A DNA stretch of 64,000 bases from Oceanobacillus indicireducens (GTDB lineage Bacteria; Bacillota; Bacilli; Bacillales; Amphibacillaceae), in contig NZ_BMOS01000003.1 of NCBI RefSeq assembly GCF_014647195.1, positions 153,568 to 217,567 of the forward strand. Direction: 5' to 3'. Below, one piece after another: positions 43,506 through 53,483 of this stretch. A program made the position numbers and the translations under genes. Numbering within the stretch: position 1 is the stretch's first letter; every line of letters begins with the position of its first letter. Under the pieces are notes generated by a model, which saw nothing but the letters and a program-made list of their open reading frames with translations, ran no database searches and had not been told where the DNA came from.

Positions 43506-45203
43506 TTAATTCAATACAATCTCTTCAAACCGGAATAAATTTGCCGGTTCACGCTGGAATTCATCCTTTCTCCAAACGTTTTCCAGATAAACCATAGCAA
43601 TGCTAGACTGCCTACTATCTTTTAAACTTTCTTCAACTGCAATAACACTCTCAAATAAATCCACAACCCACTTCGCAATATCCTTCGCATAATAAGTCTT
43701 CAACTCATAAGCCATCTTCCTAATTTCCGCTACCCGCTTCTCAAACTGCCTTATCTCTTCTATTAATAAGTGCACCCAATCACGCACTAAATCCATTTCC
43801 CGAGCTGCCTTAATATCCCAAAGTCTCTCCCGCATCTCCTCGACAAATACTCGCTCAACCTCATATTTCTCCATCAACCGTAACACTTCAAGCCCCAAAA
43901 TATTTGCCGTCCCTTCCCAAACCGTTAAGACTTGGGCATCCCGTAGCAATCTCGGTGTCACAAAATCCTCAATGTAACCATTCCCGCCATGCATCTCAAT
44001 CGCTTCGTGGGCAAAGTGTACAGCCTGCTCCGCCGTTTCCTTTTTCATAACCGCCACATATAACCGGAATAATGTTTTCTCCCTATCCGTTGCTGTATGT
44101 TTCGTATCCTTCCCCATAACCTTATCCATTAGCTCAATGATACGGAACATCGCATTCATTTCTACTTCCTGCTTGGCAACCATTTTACTAAGTGTTGCTT
44201 GTATCATCGGATAATCGATGAGCCTTTTACCAAATGCCGCTCGCTCCTTAGCATAATTACGAGCTTCTAAATAAGCGCGGCGCATAATTCCCAGTGAAGC
44301 AACTGCATTCGAAACACGAGACAAATTCAGTGCTTCTATCATATAATAAAATCCTTTTGTTTCTTCCCCAACAAGATAACCAACTGCATGTTCAAATTCA
44401 ACTTCGGCAGACGGCACCGCCCGAACACCGAGCTTGTCTTTCAACCTGCGAATTCGCAAGTTTCCTGCAGCCCGATTTTCTTCCCAGGGCACAAGGAACA
44501 AACTTAATCCCTTCGTTCCCTTCTCGGCCCCGTCAATACGGGCTAATACCATTGCAACACCGCAAGCGCCGGCATTACTTGCAAAATACTTTTCACCACT
44601 TATCCGGTAACTATCCCCTTCCTTTACAGCAGATACTTCATTCGCGCCGACATCCGAACCACCCTGCCTTTCCGTAAGCAATGTCGCACCTTCATATAAT
44701 TCAACATCCCCCGTCGAAAGAACATGCGGCAAATACTTTTCCCTTAGTTCGTCGGATGCATAATGGTCAATCAAATAAGCTGTTGCTTTTGTCAGCGTCA
44801 CGGGACAGGCAAGACCAGGTTCTGTATGGGATAGTAAATATTTCTGCGCATAAGAATAAACGTAATTCCCTTTCTGCCCAAAGGCTGGAATTTCCTTATG
44901 AACGTAGCCAACAATACCCGTATTGTATGTCTCTTTCGCTGATTGCTTATATCCCTCGTTTAACCAGACACTCGACACTTCATTCCCCATCTGGTCGTAG
45001 CGAATGAGCTTGGGCTCTCCTTCTCTATCCGTGTGAATCGCTCTTTCATCAATCGGTCCCGCGCAGAGCTCCCCGTATTTTTCCAATTCCTCATCCGCCC
45101 ACTGAAAAAAGTCATCGGAGAGAGAATTCTGTAACAGTCGCCGGAGATTTGGGTCACCTTTATAAAAATTTTCTTTGTTTATTTTTTCCTTTATATCTAA
45201 CAT
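43506..45203 (-). CDS. Acyl-CoA dehydrogenase, long (AidB/ACAD-C type)
   Basis: A 565-residue flavoprotein, longer than standard ACADs. LLTERQGGSDVGAN is the AidB/ACAD substrate-FAD motif, GEKYFASNAGACG follows, then RLKDKLGVRAVPSAEVEFE, and the C-terminal half has FAHEAIEMHGGNGYIEDFVT and VWEGTANI. An added C-terminal helical domain of about 120 residues is typical of this subgroup. It oxidises an acyl-CoA, probably branched or aromatic. It lies 28 bp after the acyl-CoA ligase in a MerR-regulated operon. AAGGAGG precedes the ATG. Confidence 0.85.
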   Translation of the reverse strand: MLDIKEKINKENFYKGDPNLRRLLQNSLSDDFFQWADEELEKYGELCAGPIDERAIHTDREGEPKLIRYDQMGNEVSSVWLNEGYKQSAKETYNTGIVGYVHKEIPAFGQKGNYVYSYAQKYLLSHTEPGLACPVTLTKATAYLIDHYASDELREKYLPHVLSTGDVELYEGATLLTERQGGSDVGANEVSAVKEGDSYRISGEKYFASNAGACGVAMVLARIDGAEKGTKGLSLFLVPWEENRAAGNLRIRRLKDKLGVRAVPSAEVEFEHAVGYLVGEETKGFYYMIEALNLSRVSNAVASLGIMRRAYLEARNYAKERAAFGKRLIDYPMIQATLSKMVAKQEVEMNAMFRIIELMDKVMGKDTKHTATDREKTLFRLYVAVMKKETAEQAVHFAHEAIEMHGGNGYIEDFVTPRLLRDAQVLTVWEGTANILGLEVLRLMEKYEVERVFVEEMRERLWDIKAAREMDLVRDWVHLLIEEIRQFEKRVAEIRKMAYELKTYYAKDIAKWVVDLFESVIAVEESLKDSRQSSIAMVYLENVWRKDEFQREPANLFRFEEIVLN

Positions 45204-45231
45204 ATTCAGGTCCTCCTTACTGTAACTGCTC

Positions 45232-46749
45232 TTACTCTGTAACCTGCTCCCTTAACTGCTGTTTCTGTAGTTTACCGGTCGCATTCCGCGGAAGCTCTTC
45301 TAATTCTTCATAGAGTTTTGGAATCTTGTAATCTGCAATTTTACCTTGCAAAAATTCCTCGCATTCTTCTCTTAGATTTTCTACTTTTCCATCAAGCACG
45401 ACATAAGCTTTCACCGTTTCACCCCAGTCCGGGTTTGGAGTACCGATCACGGCAACATCCGAGATAAGTGGGTGTGTGAGAAGAAGATTTTCGATTTCTT
45501 TCGGATAAATATTCACACCACCAGAGATGATAATGTCTTTCTTCCTGTCAATCATCCAATAGAAGCCATCCTTATCTTGTCGCGCCATGTCGCCAGTATA
45601 GAGCCAGCCGTCTTTCAGTACAGCCTCCGTTTCTTCCTCATTTTTATAGTATCCTTTCATATTACCTTCACCACGCAGGATGATTTCACCAACTTCACCG
45701 GGTACCGTGTCTTTACCATTTTCATCAACCAGACGGATTTCACAATTAAGTGCCGCGCGATTTCCGATACTTCCGGCCTTTTCCTCATGATCATCGAAGC
45801 CCAGTAACGTCCCATTTGGTCCAGCTTCTGTTAACCCATACACGCAAATTAATCGGTCGGTAGCAAATCGATTTTTAATAAGTATGACTTCTTCCTTGGA
45901 AAGTGGCGCAGCCCCATAGATCCAATATTTCATAGAGGAAAGGTCATAGTTTTCAATATCTGGATGTTTAGAGGTTGTTAGATAAGCAATCGGTGCTCCA
46001 AAAAAATGGGTTGTTTTTTCTCGGGAAACTGTTTCAAGCAACAAATCCGGTGTAAAGGTTGGTACAACAACATGAGTTGCTCCAACATAAAGACCTGCTA
46101 CCATGAATAGATGCAGTGGTGCAGAGTGGCTAAGTGGCATCATATGAAGAATACGGCTTTCTGGCTTTAACTCCATTTCGACACAAATCGTAACTGCGAC
46201 CGTAAGGATACTGCGGTACGTGAAAAGGACACCTTTCGGATTGCCGGTTGTTCCGGACGTATAAAGGATGGAAGCATCATCATCTTCTGTGAGATTGCAT
46301 TTGATTTCTGTAGTTGAACCGCTTGCTAGCAGGTCTTCCAAGGAAAGCCAGCCACTTTCCGCAGATCCGGTTTTGATGAATTCAATCTCTGAAGATTGTT
46401 CTGGCAAATGACGGACTTGTTCGAATATAAGCTCATGTGTGATAAATACGGAAGCATCGCTGTCGTCTAAAATATACATGACTTCTTGTCCAATCAACCT
46501 TGCATTAATCGGAACACTGAGAGCTCCAATGCGCTGAACGGCAACATAAGCAATCAGAAACTCTTTCGTATTTGGCATTTGCAAGGCAACTTTATCACCT
46601 TTTTTAACACCCAATTCTTCGAGACTATGAGCGAACCGATTAACAGCTTCATTCCATTCACTGTACGTGACCCTTTCAGAGGGTGTTACAATTCCTTCAT
46701 GATTCGGATACTTCCTTGACATAACGGCTAACAGGTTAGGGATATTCAT
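45232..46749 (-). CDS. Acyl-CoA ligase (AMP-forming)
   Basis: About 505 residues, starting MNIPNLLAVMSRKYPNHEG at 46749 (GGAGC upstream), overlapping the MerR gene by 14 bases. ANL motifs: YTSGTTGNPKGV, YGLTEAGPNG, TGDMARQDKDGFYWMIDRKK, GVNIYPKEIE and the catalytic Lys in RNATGKLQK. It forms acyl-CoA for the dehydrogenase encoded downstream. Substrate length cannot be told. Confidence 0.88.
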   Translation of the reverse strand: MNIPNLLAVMSRKYPNHEGIVTPSERVTYSEWNEAVNRFAHSLEELGVKKGDKVALQMPNTKEFLIAYVAVQRIGALSVPINARLIGQEVMYILDDSDASVFITHELIFEQVRHLPEQSSEIEFIKTGSAESGWLSLEDLLASGSTTEIKCNLTEDDDASILYTSGTTGNPKGVLFTYRSILTVAVTICVEMELKPESRILHMMPLSHSAPLHLFMVAGLYVGATHVVVPTFTPDLLLETVSREKTTHFFGAPIAYLTTSKHPDIENYDLSSMKYWIYGAAPLSKEEVILIKNRFATDRLICVYGLTEAGPNGTLLGFDDHEEKAGSIGNRAALNCEIRLVDENGKDTVPGEVGEIILRGEGNMKGYYKNEEETEAVLKDGWLYTGDMARQDKDGFYWMIDRKKDIIISGGVNIYPKEIENLLLTHPLISDVAVIGTPNPDWGETVKAYVVLDGKVENLREECEEFLQGKIADYKIPKLYEELEELPRNATGKLQKQQLREQVTE

Positions 46750-47143
46750 TTTTTTCACGCTCCAACTCATTTAATTTAGTTTGAAACTCCTCAAGCAACT
46801 GCTCCATCTCTGAACGTATTCGCAGTAATTCCTCTATCCGTTCGGTCACCTCCTCGATCTTCCCCTTCCCATATTCGATTGTCCGCTCGAGTTGCTTTCT
46901 GCCTGTCCGGTCGAGGTCAAACAGCTGGATCATTTCCCGAATCTCATCTAACTGGAAACCATATCGTTTTCCCCGGAAGATGAGCTTCAGCCTACCTCTC
47001 TCTTTGCTAGAAAATATCCGCTGTCCTGCATCTGTTCTTTCTGGTTTTAATAGACCGAGTTCTTCATAGTAACGAATTGCTCTAGTCGTTATGCCAAACT
47101 CTTCAGCCAGCTCTGCAATCGAATAGGTCTTTGCTGTCTTCAT
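46736..47143 (-). CDS. MerR-family regulator, LiuR-like
   Basis: About 135 residues from the ATG at 47143 (AAAGGTG upstream). MerR helix-turn-helix: YSIAELAEEFGITTRAIRYY and GLLKPERTDAGQR, then a dimer coiled coil rich in Glu and Arg (RIEELLRIRSEMEQLLEEF). No effector cysteines, so metals are unlikely. LiuR-type MerR proteins regulate branched-chain amino acid or fatty acid degradation, matching the two genes that follow. A candidate operator is at 47191-47200. Confidence 0.85.
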   Translation of the reverse strand: MKTAKTYSIAELAEEFGITTRAIRYYEELGLLKPERTDAGQRIFSSKERGRLKLIFRGKRYGFQLDEIREMIQLFDLDRTGRKQLERTIEYGKGKIEEVTERIEELLRIRSEMEQLLEEFQTKLNELEREKNEYP

Positions 47144-47760
47144 AGCCATCACCTTTAATTTAATTTTCTTACAATTATAGTGTAACATTGACGTTAACGT
47201 AAAGAGCAAGAAGGAATTTCGGGACAGAGGGTCAGAGCATTTGTCCCATTTAGAGTATGCCGGTGCCTGGAACCTATGGGAATAGAAAAAAAGCTAAAGC
47301 AGATGAAAATATTGCGATTCATCCACTCTAGCTCTCACCTGGAAACAAAATTGCAACAATAAAATCCTATTCATTAGAAAACTTCCCGTCGTCATTCGAC
47401 AAAATTCGTCACTTGGATAGCATACCTTCCTTTTAATTATATGTTCATCCTACTTCTAACTTAACTCGAAAACGCGCACTTTTTATTTCGTTTTCATTCT
47501 TAATAATCATGAAATAAAAAATGATTAGAACTAATGGGACAGATAGGCAGCAACTGTCCCACTTTCAACATTTTTCAATGAAGTCCACGAATTGGAATCC
47601 CAATTCTTGACTTTTAAATCCCCAGTAAATATATTTGATTTATATACTCAACAAATGAAGGACTCCAGAAAGCATTTTAGTAGTGTATTTTATAATTAAT
47701 CATTAATATATACTGATGGGATTTTTTTAACGCAGTATTCGATTTAGAGGTGGTGATTGC
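47144..47760. other. Divergent intergenic region with hairpin repeats
   Basis: Holds the MerR operator, GGGACAGAGGGTCAGAGCAT followed by TTGTCCC (47221-47247), a GGTGCCTGGAACC piece (47264-47276), and a second GGGACAGAT ... CTGTCCC hairpin (47536-47561). No gene recognised. Confidence 0.5.
47191..47200. promoter_or_regulatory. LiuR-like MerR operator
   Basis: ACGTTAACGT, flanked by TTG and AAA, is a palindrome of the type bound by LiuR-family regulators. It lies 48 bp upstream of the MerR start, where its promoter should be. Confidence 0.5.
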
Positions 47761-48675
47761 TTGGCTTTTATAAAACGTTCGTTCCTGCAAATTGTTCCGA
47801 CACTATTTATTCTAACGTTGATTGTCTTTGGACTTGTTTATGTTGCGGGTGATCCGGTCGTCAGCATGCTTCCGGAAAATGCAACACAGGAAGACCGTGC
47901 CGTACTGGAAGAAGCGCTTGGATTAAATGAACCTTTTTACGTGCAGTATGTAAATTACATAAAGGATTTAGTAACAGGGAATTTCGGTCAGTCGCTACAA
48001 TACCAAGAGCCGGCACTGGACCTTGTGATGGAACGGTTTCCGGCAACACTCGTCCTCTCCCTGATGGCTTTAGGTGTTGCAATTGTGATATCGATTCCCC
48101 TTGGTATTTTTGCTGCATTAAAACGAAATACGGTGCTTGACTTTCTCATTTCCGGCGTTTCGATCGTTGGAAAGGCGATGCCGAATTATTGGATTGGGAT
48201 TATGCTCATTCTCTTCTTTGCGGTTATTATCCCGATTTTCCCAGTTTCCGGTGCGGAATCACCGATTCATTTCGTCTTGCCGGCGGTGACGCTTGGGGTT
48301 GCACTTGCAGCGGAAATTACGCGACTAATTCGCGGTAGTGTACTCGAAGTAATTGAACAAGATTTTGTCCAGACAGCCCGTAGTAAAGGGCAAAAAGAAA
48401 CAATCGTCATTTTACGTCATGTATTTTTAAATTCGCTTATACCTGCTGTCACGATTATTGGGTTACAATTTCCTCAACTAATTGGCGGGGCTATTGTTGT
48501 GGAAACTGTCTTTTCCTGGCCTGGTGTAGGAAGATTATTACTCTCTTCCATTGAAACGGGTGATATGGCGGTAGTTCAAGCGATTGTCTTTATCATTGCC
48601 TTAATTACGATTGTAGCTAATTTATTAACCGATGCCGTTTATCGAATCCTCGATCCGCGGATTAAATACAAGTAG
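47761..48675 (+). CDS. dppB: ABC permease, DppB type
   Basis: A 304-residue membrane protein with a TTG start (GAGGTGGTG upstream). Six membrane segments, EAA loop QTARSKGQKETIVILRHVFL, and C-terminal TDAVYRILDPRIKYK. First gene of a five-gene peptide-type importer with short gaps. It pairs with the DppC protein to form the channel. Confidence 0.9.
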   Translation: MAFIKRSFLQIVPTLFILTLIVFGLVYVAGDPVVSMLPENATQEDRAVLEEALGLNEPFYVQYVNYIKDLVTGNFGQSLQYQEPALDLVMERFPATLVLSLMALGVAIVISIPLGIFAALKRNTVLDFLISGVSIVGKAMPNYWIGIMLILFFAVIIPIFPVSGAESPIHFVLPAVTLGVALAAEITRLIRGSVLEVIEQDFVQTARSKGQKETIVILRHVFLNSLIPAVTIIGLQFPQLIGGAIVVETVFSWPGVGRLLLSSIETGDMAVVQAIVFIIALITIVANLLTDAVYRILDPRIKYK

Positions 48676-48691
48676 TTTGGAGTGAGGTGTA

Positions 48692-49585
48692 ATGAGTAAA
48701 AACAGCCCAATAACAAAGACATTCACAAAAATACGCAACTTTACTTCACCTCTAGGACTCATTGGATCGATTACCGTTACCATTATTGTCCTTTTGGCAA
48801 TTTTTGCTCCGTGGATTGTACCGCATGACCCGTTTGCCATTGATGCAACAAAGCGCCTCATCCCTCCCTTTTGGGTAGATGGCGGATCGACCACTTATCT
48901 TCTTGGTACAGACCATGTTGGGAGAGATATATTAAGCAGGCTTATCTATGGTGGCCGTGTATCCCTTCTCGTAGGATTATTTTCTGTAATCATTTCAGGA
49001 GTTATTGGACTTCTTCTTGGTCTTTTAGCTGGATACCTCGGCGGAACTTGGGTTGATCATGTGTTAATGCGTGTAGTTGATGCGATTCTGGCTATTCCAA
49101 CATTACTGCTCGTTCTTGTTGCCATCGTCGTTTTTGAACCAGGACTCATCACGCTTATCGTTGTCATTGGACTGACAAGCTGGCCGCAATATACGAGACT
49201 CGTCCGTGGCGAAGTATTAAGTGTGAAACAGCGAGAATTTGTCCAATTAGCATATACGCTTGGAGCGCCTCACACGTATCTGATTAGGCGGCATATTTTA
49301 CCAAATGTCGTGTCATCGTTTATTGTTGTGGCAACAATCGGGATTGCATCTGCTATTTTAACGGAGTCTTCCTTGAGCTTTTTGGGCCTTGGTGTGCAGC
49401 CACCCGATATTACGTGGGGCGGAATGTTAAATGATGGCCGGAATTATATTGCTACGAGTTGGTGGATTGCGACATTTCCTGGACTTGCGATTACGATCAC
49501 CGTTTTGGCAATTACCTTCGTCGGTGATTGGTTCCGCGATGTGCTCGACCCAAGATTAAAACAAGGAGGGGAAGGAAATGAGTGA
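48692..49585 (+). CDS. dppC: ABC permease, DppC type
   Basis: A 297-residue inner-membrane protein. YLLGTDHVGRDILSRLIYGG is the OppC signature, and the EAA loop is VQLAYTLGAPHTYLIRRHIL. The end (WFRDVLDPRLKQ) is as usual. It overlaps the downstream ATPase gene by 8 bases, implying coupled translation. GGAGTGAGGTG precedes the ATG. Confidence 0.9.
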   Translation: MSKNSPITKTFTKIRNFTSPLGLIGSITVTIIVLLAIFAPWIVPHDPFAIDATKRLIPPFWVDGGSTTYLLGTDHVGRDILSRLIYGGRVSLLVGLFSVIISGVIGLLLGLLAGYLGGTWVDHVLMRVVDAILAIPTLLLVLVAIVVFEPGLITLIVVIGLTSWPQYTRLVRGEVLSVKQREFVQLAYTLGAPHTYLIRRHILPNVVSSFIVVATIGIASAILTESSLSFLGLGVQPPDITWGGMLNDGRNYIATSWWIATFPGLAITITVLAITFVGDWFRDVLDPRLKQGGEGNE

Positions 49586-50504
49586 ACCGCTCCTATCTGT
49601 TAACAATCTCGTTATACAGTTTCCTGCAAGAGATAAGGACAAAATAACCGTCGTTCATGACGTATCTTTTCATGTCAATCAAGGAGAAGTCGTCGCCATT
49701 GTTGGTGAAAGCGGCAGTGGGAAAAGCATGACATCCCTCGCCATAATGGGATTGCTTAAAAGCGAGGGCGAAGTTGCAAGTGGTGCCATCCATTTTCAGG
49801 GAAGAAACTTGCTCGCCTTACCAAAAAACGAACGGCGCAAAATTAACGGGAAAGACATGACGATGATTTTCCAAGAACCAATGTCATCTCTTAACCCGAT
49901 GCTCCGAATCAAGACACAAATTGCCGAAGCGTTAAAAATCCATCATCCGGATATATCGAAAAAAGCAATTCAGGAAAAGAGCATTGATTTATTGCGCCAA
50001 GTGGAAATAAACAATGCAGAAGCTGTTGCAAATCGATTCCCCCATCAATTATCCGGGGGAATGCGGCAGCGGGTCATGATTGCGATTGCTATCGCTAATG
50101 AGCCGCAACTTCTCATTGCGGACGAACCAACAACTGCCCTAGATGTTACTATTCAAAAACAGATTTTATCATTAATCAAGAACTTAAACCGCAAAAATGA
50201 GATGGGGGTTGTTTTTATCACCCATGATTTAAGTGTCGTCGCCGATATTGCCGATCGGGTTCTCGTCATGCGCCAAGGGAAGATTGTAGAAGAAGCAACT
50301 GTCTTTGAACTGTTTGACAATCCGCAACATCCTTATACGATCCGCTTATTGAAAGCAATGCCTACACTTGAAACGGATACTGATACGATTGATTCACTTA
50401 TGGATGATCCTGCACAACTTGAGAGACTAGAGGATGGCCCCTTTCAAACAATAAGTGACACCCATTTTGTACGTAAAAAGGCAGGTGCTGACGATGAAGG
50501 CTGA
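49578..50504 (+). CDS. dppD: ABC ATPase, DppD type
   Basis: A 308-residue nucleotide-binding protein. Walker A GESGSGKS, signature LSGGMRQRV, Walker B LLIADEPTT, with H-loop FITHD. The C-terminal oligo_HPY cysteine segment common in DppD is absent, and the last part is shorter and acidic. It overlaps the DppF gene by 11 bases. Confidence 0.9.
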   Translation: MSEPLLSVNNLVIQFPARDKDKITVVHDVSFHVNQGEVVAIVGESGSGKSMTSLAIMGLLKSEGEVASGAIHFQGRNLLALPKNERRKINGKDMTMIFQEPMSSLNPMLRIKTQIAEALKIHHPDISKKAIQEKSIDLLRQVEINNAEAVANRFPHQLSGGMRQRVMIAIAIANEPQLLIADEPTTALDVTIQKQILSLIKNLNRKNEMGVVFITHDLSVVADIADRVLVMRQGKIVEEATVFELFDNPQHPYTIRLLKAMPTLETDTDTIDSLMDDPAQLERLEDGPFQTISDTHFVRKKAGADDEG

Positions 50505-51285
50505 GGAACATTTACTCGAAGTAAAGGGATTAAGAAAACACTTTTCCGATCAAAAAGATGGCCCCATCTTAAAAGCGGTCGATGGGGTGAATTTTCATGT
50601 AGAGCGCGGGGAAACGCTTGGAATTGTCGGTGAATCTGGCTCAGGTAAATCAACCATCGCTAAAATGATTATGCAGCTTGAAAAACCGACAGAAGGAGAA
50701 ATCCTTTTTCACGGAAAAAATATAACAAGTTTAACCAATGCGGCAAAGAGAAAGCTCCAAATTATTTTCCAAGATCCCTACGGTTCGCTAAATCCCCGGA
50801 TGAAAGCGAAAGATATCGTTACCGAGCCCTTCTTTATTCATGAAAAAATGCCAAAAAGGGAACGGTATGAACAAGCTTTAAAACTTTTACAAGAAGTAGG
50901 ACTTGATAAAGAACATCTTAATCGTTATCCGCATCAATTCAGTGGCGGACAACGACAACGTCTCAGTATTGCCAGGGCGATTGCGTTAAAGCCAGATTTA
51001 ATCGTCTGTGATGAAGCCGTATCCGCTCTTGATGTATCGCTACAGGCGCAAATTTTACATTTATTATCTTCGCTACAGAAGACATACGGAATAGCTTATA
51101 TTTTTATTGCGCACGGTTTACCTGCTGTCCGATTAATAAGTGATCGGATTGCCATTATGTATAAAGGGGAAATCGTCGAAACCGGCACCCGTGACGAAAT
51201 TTTTGAGAATCCGCAACATGATTATACGAAATCACTACTAGCTGCAGTTCCTCCCTCCCACCCGCGATTAAGGGAAGATGGATGA
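50494..51285 (+). CDS. dppF: ABC ATPase, DppF type
   Basis: About 263 residues from ATG at 50494 (AGGTGCTGACG upstream). Walker [10 protein letters not shown], signature FSGGQRQRL, Walker [12 protein letters not shown]. The histidine after Walker B is in FIAHGLPAV where the usual text is SHDL. The C-terminal cysteine cluster of typical DppF is missing. It partners DppD. Confidence 0.9.
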   Translation: MKAEEHLLEVKGLRKHFSDQKDGPILKAVDGVNFHVERGETLGIVGESGSGKSTIAKMIMQLEKPTEGEILFHGKNITSLTNAAKRKLQIIFQDPYGSLNPRMKAKDIVTEPFFIHEKMPKRERYEQALKLLQEVGLDKEHLNRYPHQFSGGQRQRLSIARAIALKPDLIVCDEAVSALDVSLQAQILHLLSSLQKTYGIAYIFIAHGLPAVRLISDRIAIMYKGEIVETGTRDEIFENPQHDYTKSLLAAVPPSHPRLREDG

Positions 51286-51319
51286 ATCAGCTGTTACGAA
51301 TTATAGGAGGAATTACTTC

Positions 51320-52852
51320 ATGAAAAAACTGAAATGGCTCAGTATGACGATCGCTATCACACTTTTACTTTCTGCTTGTGGCTTTTCCGATCCCGATCAG
51401 GAAAGTGAAACAAGTGATAAGGACTCAGGCGATGGTTATGAATTACTTACATTTGCCAATCCTGCTGATATTACGACACTGGATCCACAAAACAATAATG
51501 TCATCACAACTTCAGCAGTACTGGTAAATATATATAGTAAACTTGTAAAAAGAGATGCTGCTGGTGAAATCGTTCCAGAGCTTGCAACTGCTTGGGAGCA
51601 AGTCAATGATACGACTTGGGAGTTTACATTAGAAGAAGGCGTAACGTTCCATAACGGAGACGACCTTACAGCAAAAGACGTGAAATTCTCATTGGAACGA
51701 GTGGCGAACGATGATACGTTACAGCAGTATTCCGTTTTTAACAAAATAGAAGAAGTAACGGTTATCGATGATTATACTGTACAGATTATTACCGAAGAAC
51801 CGGATCCGCAGTTATTAAGCAGATTATCAACGGTTGCTGCGAGTATTTTCCCGGCTGCCTATTTTGAAGAAGTAGGATCAGAAGAATTTTTCAAAAATCC
51901 GATCGGTACAGGTGCTTATAAATTTTCCAAATGGAATCGAGATAGTTATGTAGAGCTAACGAAATTTGCAAATTACTTCGAGGGTGAACCGAATTGGGAA
52001 AGCGTTCAATTTACCGTTGTACCAGAAGACTCGACCCGGGTTGCTGAACTATTAACGGATAAAGTCGATGTTGCCTTTAATATTCCAACGGCTGATATCG
52101 ACCGAATAAACGACAATAAGGGAACCCATGTCAGTCTAGAACCAATCCAGCGTGTCATCCAGCTATGGCTGTCAACAGAAGATGATGCACCAACTGCTGA
52201 TCCACGGGTTCGAGAAGCAATCGATCTTGCCATTGATAACCAAGTCATTATCGATGAAATTTTATTAGGTGCAGCAACACCGACAAGGACCCATGTTACT
52301 CCAGGGAACTTCGGAGCCGATGAGTCCCTTTATGATACGTATGAGTACGATCCAGACCGGGCAAAAGAGTTACTCGCAGAAGCTGGATACGAAGATGGAA
52401 TTACAGTAGATATTTCAGTTAACAATTATTATACAGAGATGGCCGAAGTCGTTGGTGGAATGCTCCAGGATGTTGGAATCACAGCAAATCTGGAACTACT
52501 CGAACAAAGTCAATTTGCTAAACGCTTATTCGATGAAGATTTAGCAGAAGGTGTCTTCGTCGGTTGGGGAAATGACATGTTTGACGGCAGTGTACTCGAT
52601 CTATTTAGAGAAGAAAATGTCACAAGCTATGCGAACGAAGAAGTTGACGAATTACTTGAAGCTGCAGCCTATAACATGAATGAAGAGAAACGGGCAGAAC
52701 AGTACCAACAAGTTCAGCAAATATTAGCAGAAGACAGAGGAGCCGTTTACTTATTCCAATTGGAAGGCCGTTACGGTGTGAGCGACCGGCTTAACTATAC
52801 ACCGAGACTTGATGAGTTGTATGTAATTGATGAAATTACGTTAAATGAATAA
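51320..52852 (+). CDS. Peptide-type ABC substrate-binding lipoprotein (SBP_bac_5)
   Basis: About 510 residues from 51320, with AGGAGG eight bases upstream. Lipoprotein signal with LLLSACGF. SBP_bac_5 markers: LLTFANPADITTLDPQNNNV, ATAWEQVNDTTWEFTLEEGV and IDLAIDNQVIIDEILLGAAT. It delivers peptides or similar ligands to DppBC. It is placed after the ATPases, unlike the usual first position. Confidence 0.9.
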   Translation: MKKLKWLSMTIAITLLLSACGFSDPDQESETSDKDSGDGYELLTFANPADITTLDPQNNNVITTSAVLVNIYSKLVKRDAAGEIVPELATAWEQVNDTTWEFTLEEGVTFHNGDDLTAKDVKFSLERVANDDTLQQYSVFNKIEEVTVIDDYTVQIITEEPDPQLLSRLSTVAASIFPAAYFEEVGSEEFFKNPIGTGAYKFSKWNRDSYVELTKFANYFEGEPNWESVQFTVVPEDSTRVAELLTDKVDVAFNIPTADIDRINDNKGTHVSLEPIQRVIQLWLSTEDDAPTADPRVREAIDLAIDNQVIIDEILLGAATPTRTHVTPGNFGADESLYDTYEYDPDRAKELLAEAGYEDGITVDISVNNYYTEMAEVVGGMLQDVGITANLELLEQSQFAKRLFDEDLAEGVFVGWGNDMFDGSVLDLFREENVTSYANEEVDELLEAAAYNMNEEKRAEQYQQVQQILAEDRGAVYLFQLEGRYGVSDRLNYTPRLDELYVIDEITLNE

Positions 52853-52868
52853 GGGGGAGGAAAATACG

Positions 52869-53312
52869 ATGACAGTATCCGTCACATTAATGGAAGCATA
52901 CATGATTGAAACATTACTTGCATCCGGAATGGAAAAAGCCGACTTGATTCACGCAATAAAAACAGAGGATCTGGATGCGATCTTGCAGGTCGATGATTCA
53001 TTCGACTATCTAGCCTTTATTAAGGAAGCGAAAGATAATCCCGAGCGAGTGGAACAAGCAATTCAGTCTGGCTACACGATTAAATTTATTTCCGTTTACG
53101 GAATCGAACGGCTATTAAATATCAAATTTGATCTGGAGTCAGGGAAAGATTATTCGTTAGAGGATCATCAATTTCATGGAATTAAACTGAAACAAGATGA
53201 ATTTACCGATTTTGCAACGATGCTCTCTCCAAATTGGAACATTACAAATAAGAAAACAACCAATAACGAAGTAACATTTAACATCAAACACCAAACCCAC
53301 TCCCCTTCCTAA
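52869..53312 (+). CDS. Hypothetical protein at the end of the peptide-importer operon
   Basis: 147 residues from ATG at 52869; GGGGGAGG precedes it. I do not recognise the family. It starts with an alpha-helical region (LMEAYMIETLLASGMEKADL), then IQSGYTIKFISVYGIERLL and a low-complexity tail. It is soluble, with no signal. Tight spacing with the lipoprotein gene suggests cotranscription and perhaps regulation of uptake. Confidence 0.68.
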   Translation: MTVSVTLMEAYMIETLLASGMEKADLIHAIKTEDLDAILQVDDSFDYLAFIKEAKDNPERVEQAIQSGYTIKFISVYGIERLLNIKFDLESGKDYSLEDHQFHGIKLKQDEFTDFATMLSPNWNITNKKTTNNEVTFNIKHQTHSPS

Positions 53313-53400
53313 CCGGGACAGAGGGTCAGGGCGCTTGTTCCGCCTTTACAACTGGGACAGAGGGTCTGACCCTCTGTCCCACCAATTCACCAAAAAACAA
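53313..53400. repeat. GGGACAGAGGGTC hairpin repeats
   Basis: GGGACAGAGGGTCAGGGCGC ... then a perfect palindromic hairpin GGGACAGAGGGTC/GACCCTCTGTCCC with a T spacer (53353-53379). Similar units are at 47221 and 4636. Probably a terminator-like intergenic element after the ABC operon. Confidence 0.75.
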
Positions 53401-53437
53401 CAAGCCCCCAAGTTACTTAACGAAAAAAATCTAGTAG

Positions 53438-53466
53438 TTGACGCTAAATAATTTTAACTGTACAAT
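53438..53466 (+). promoter_or_regulatory. SigA promoter of alsT-ald
   Basis: TTGACG (53438-53443), 17 bases, TACAAT (53461-53466). A TCTAGTAG half-site (53430-53437) abuts the -35. Confidence 0.65.
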
Positions 53467-53483
53467 TACAGGGTAATGTCCTT

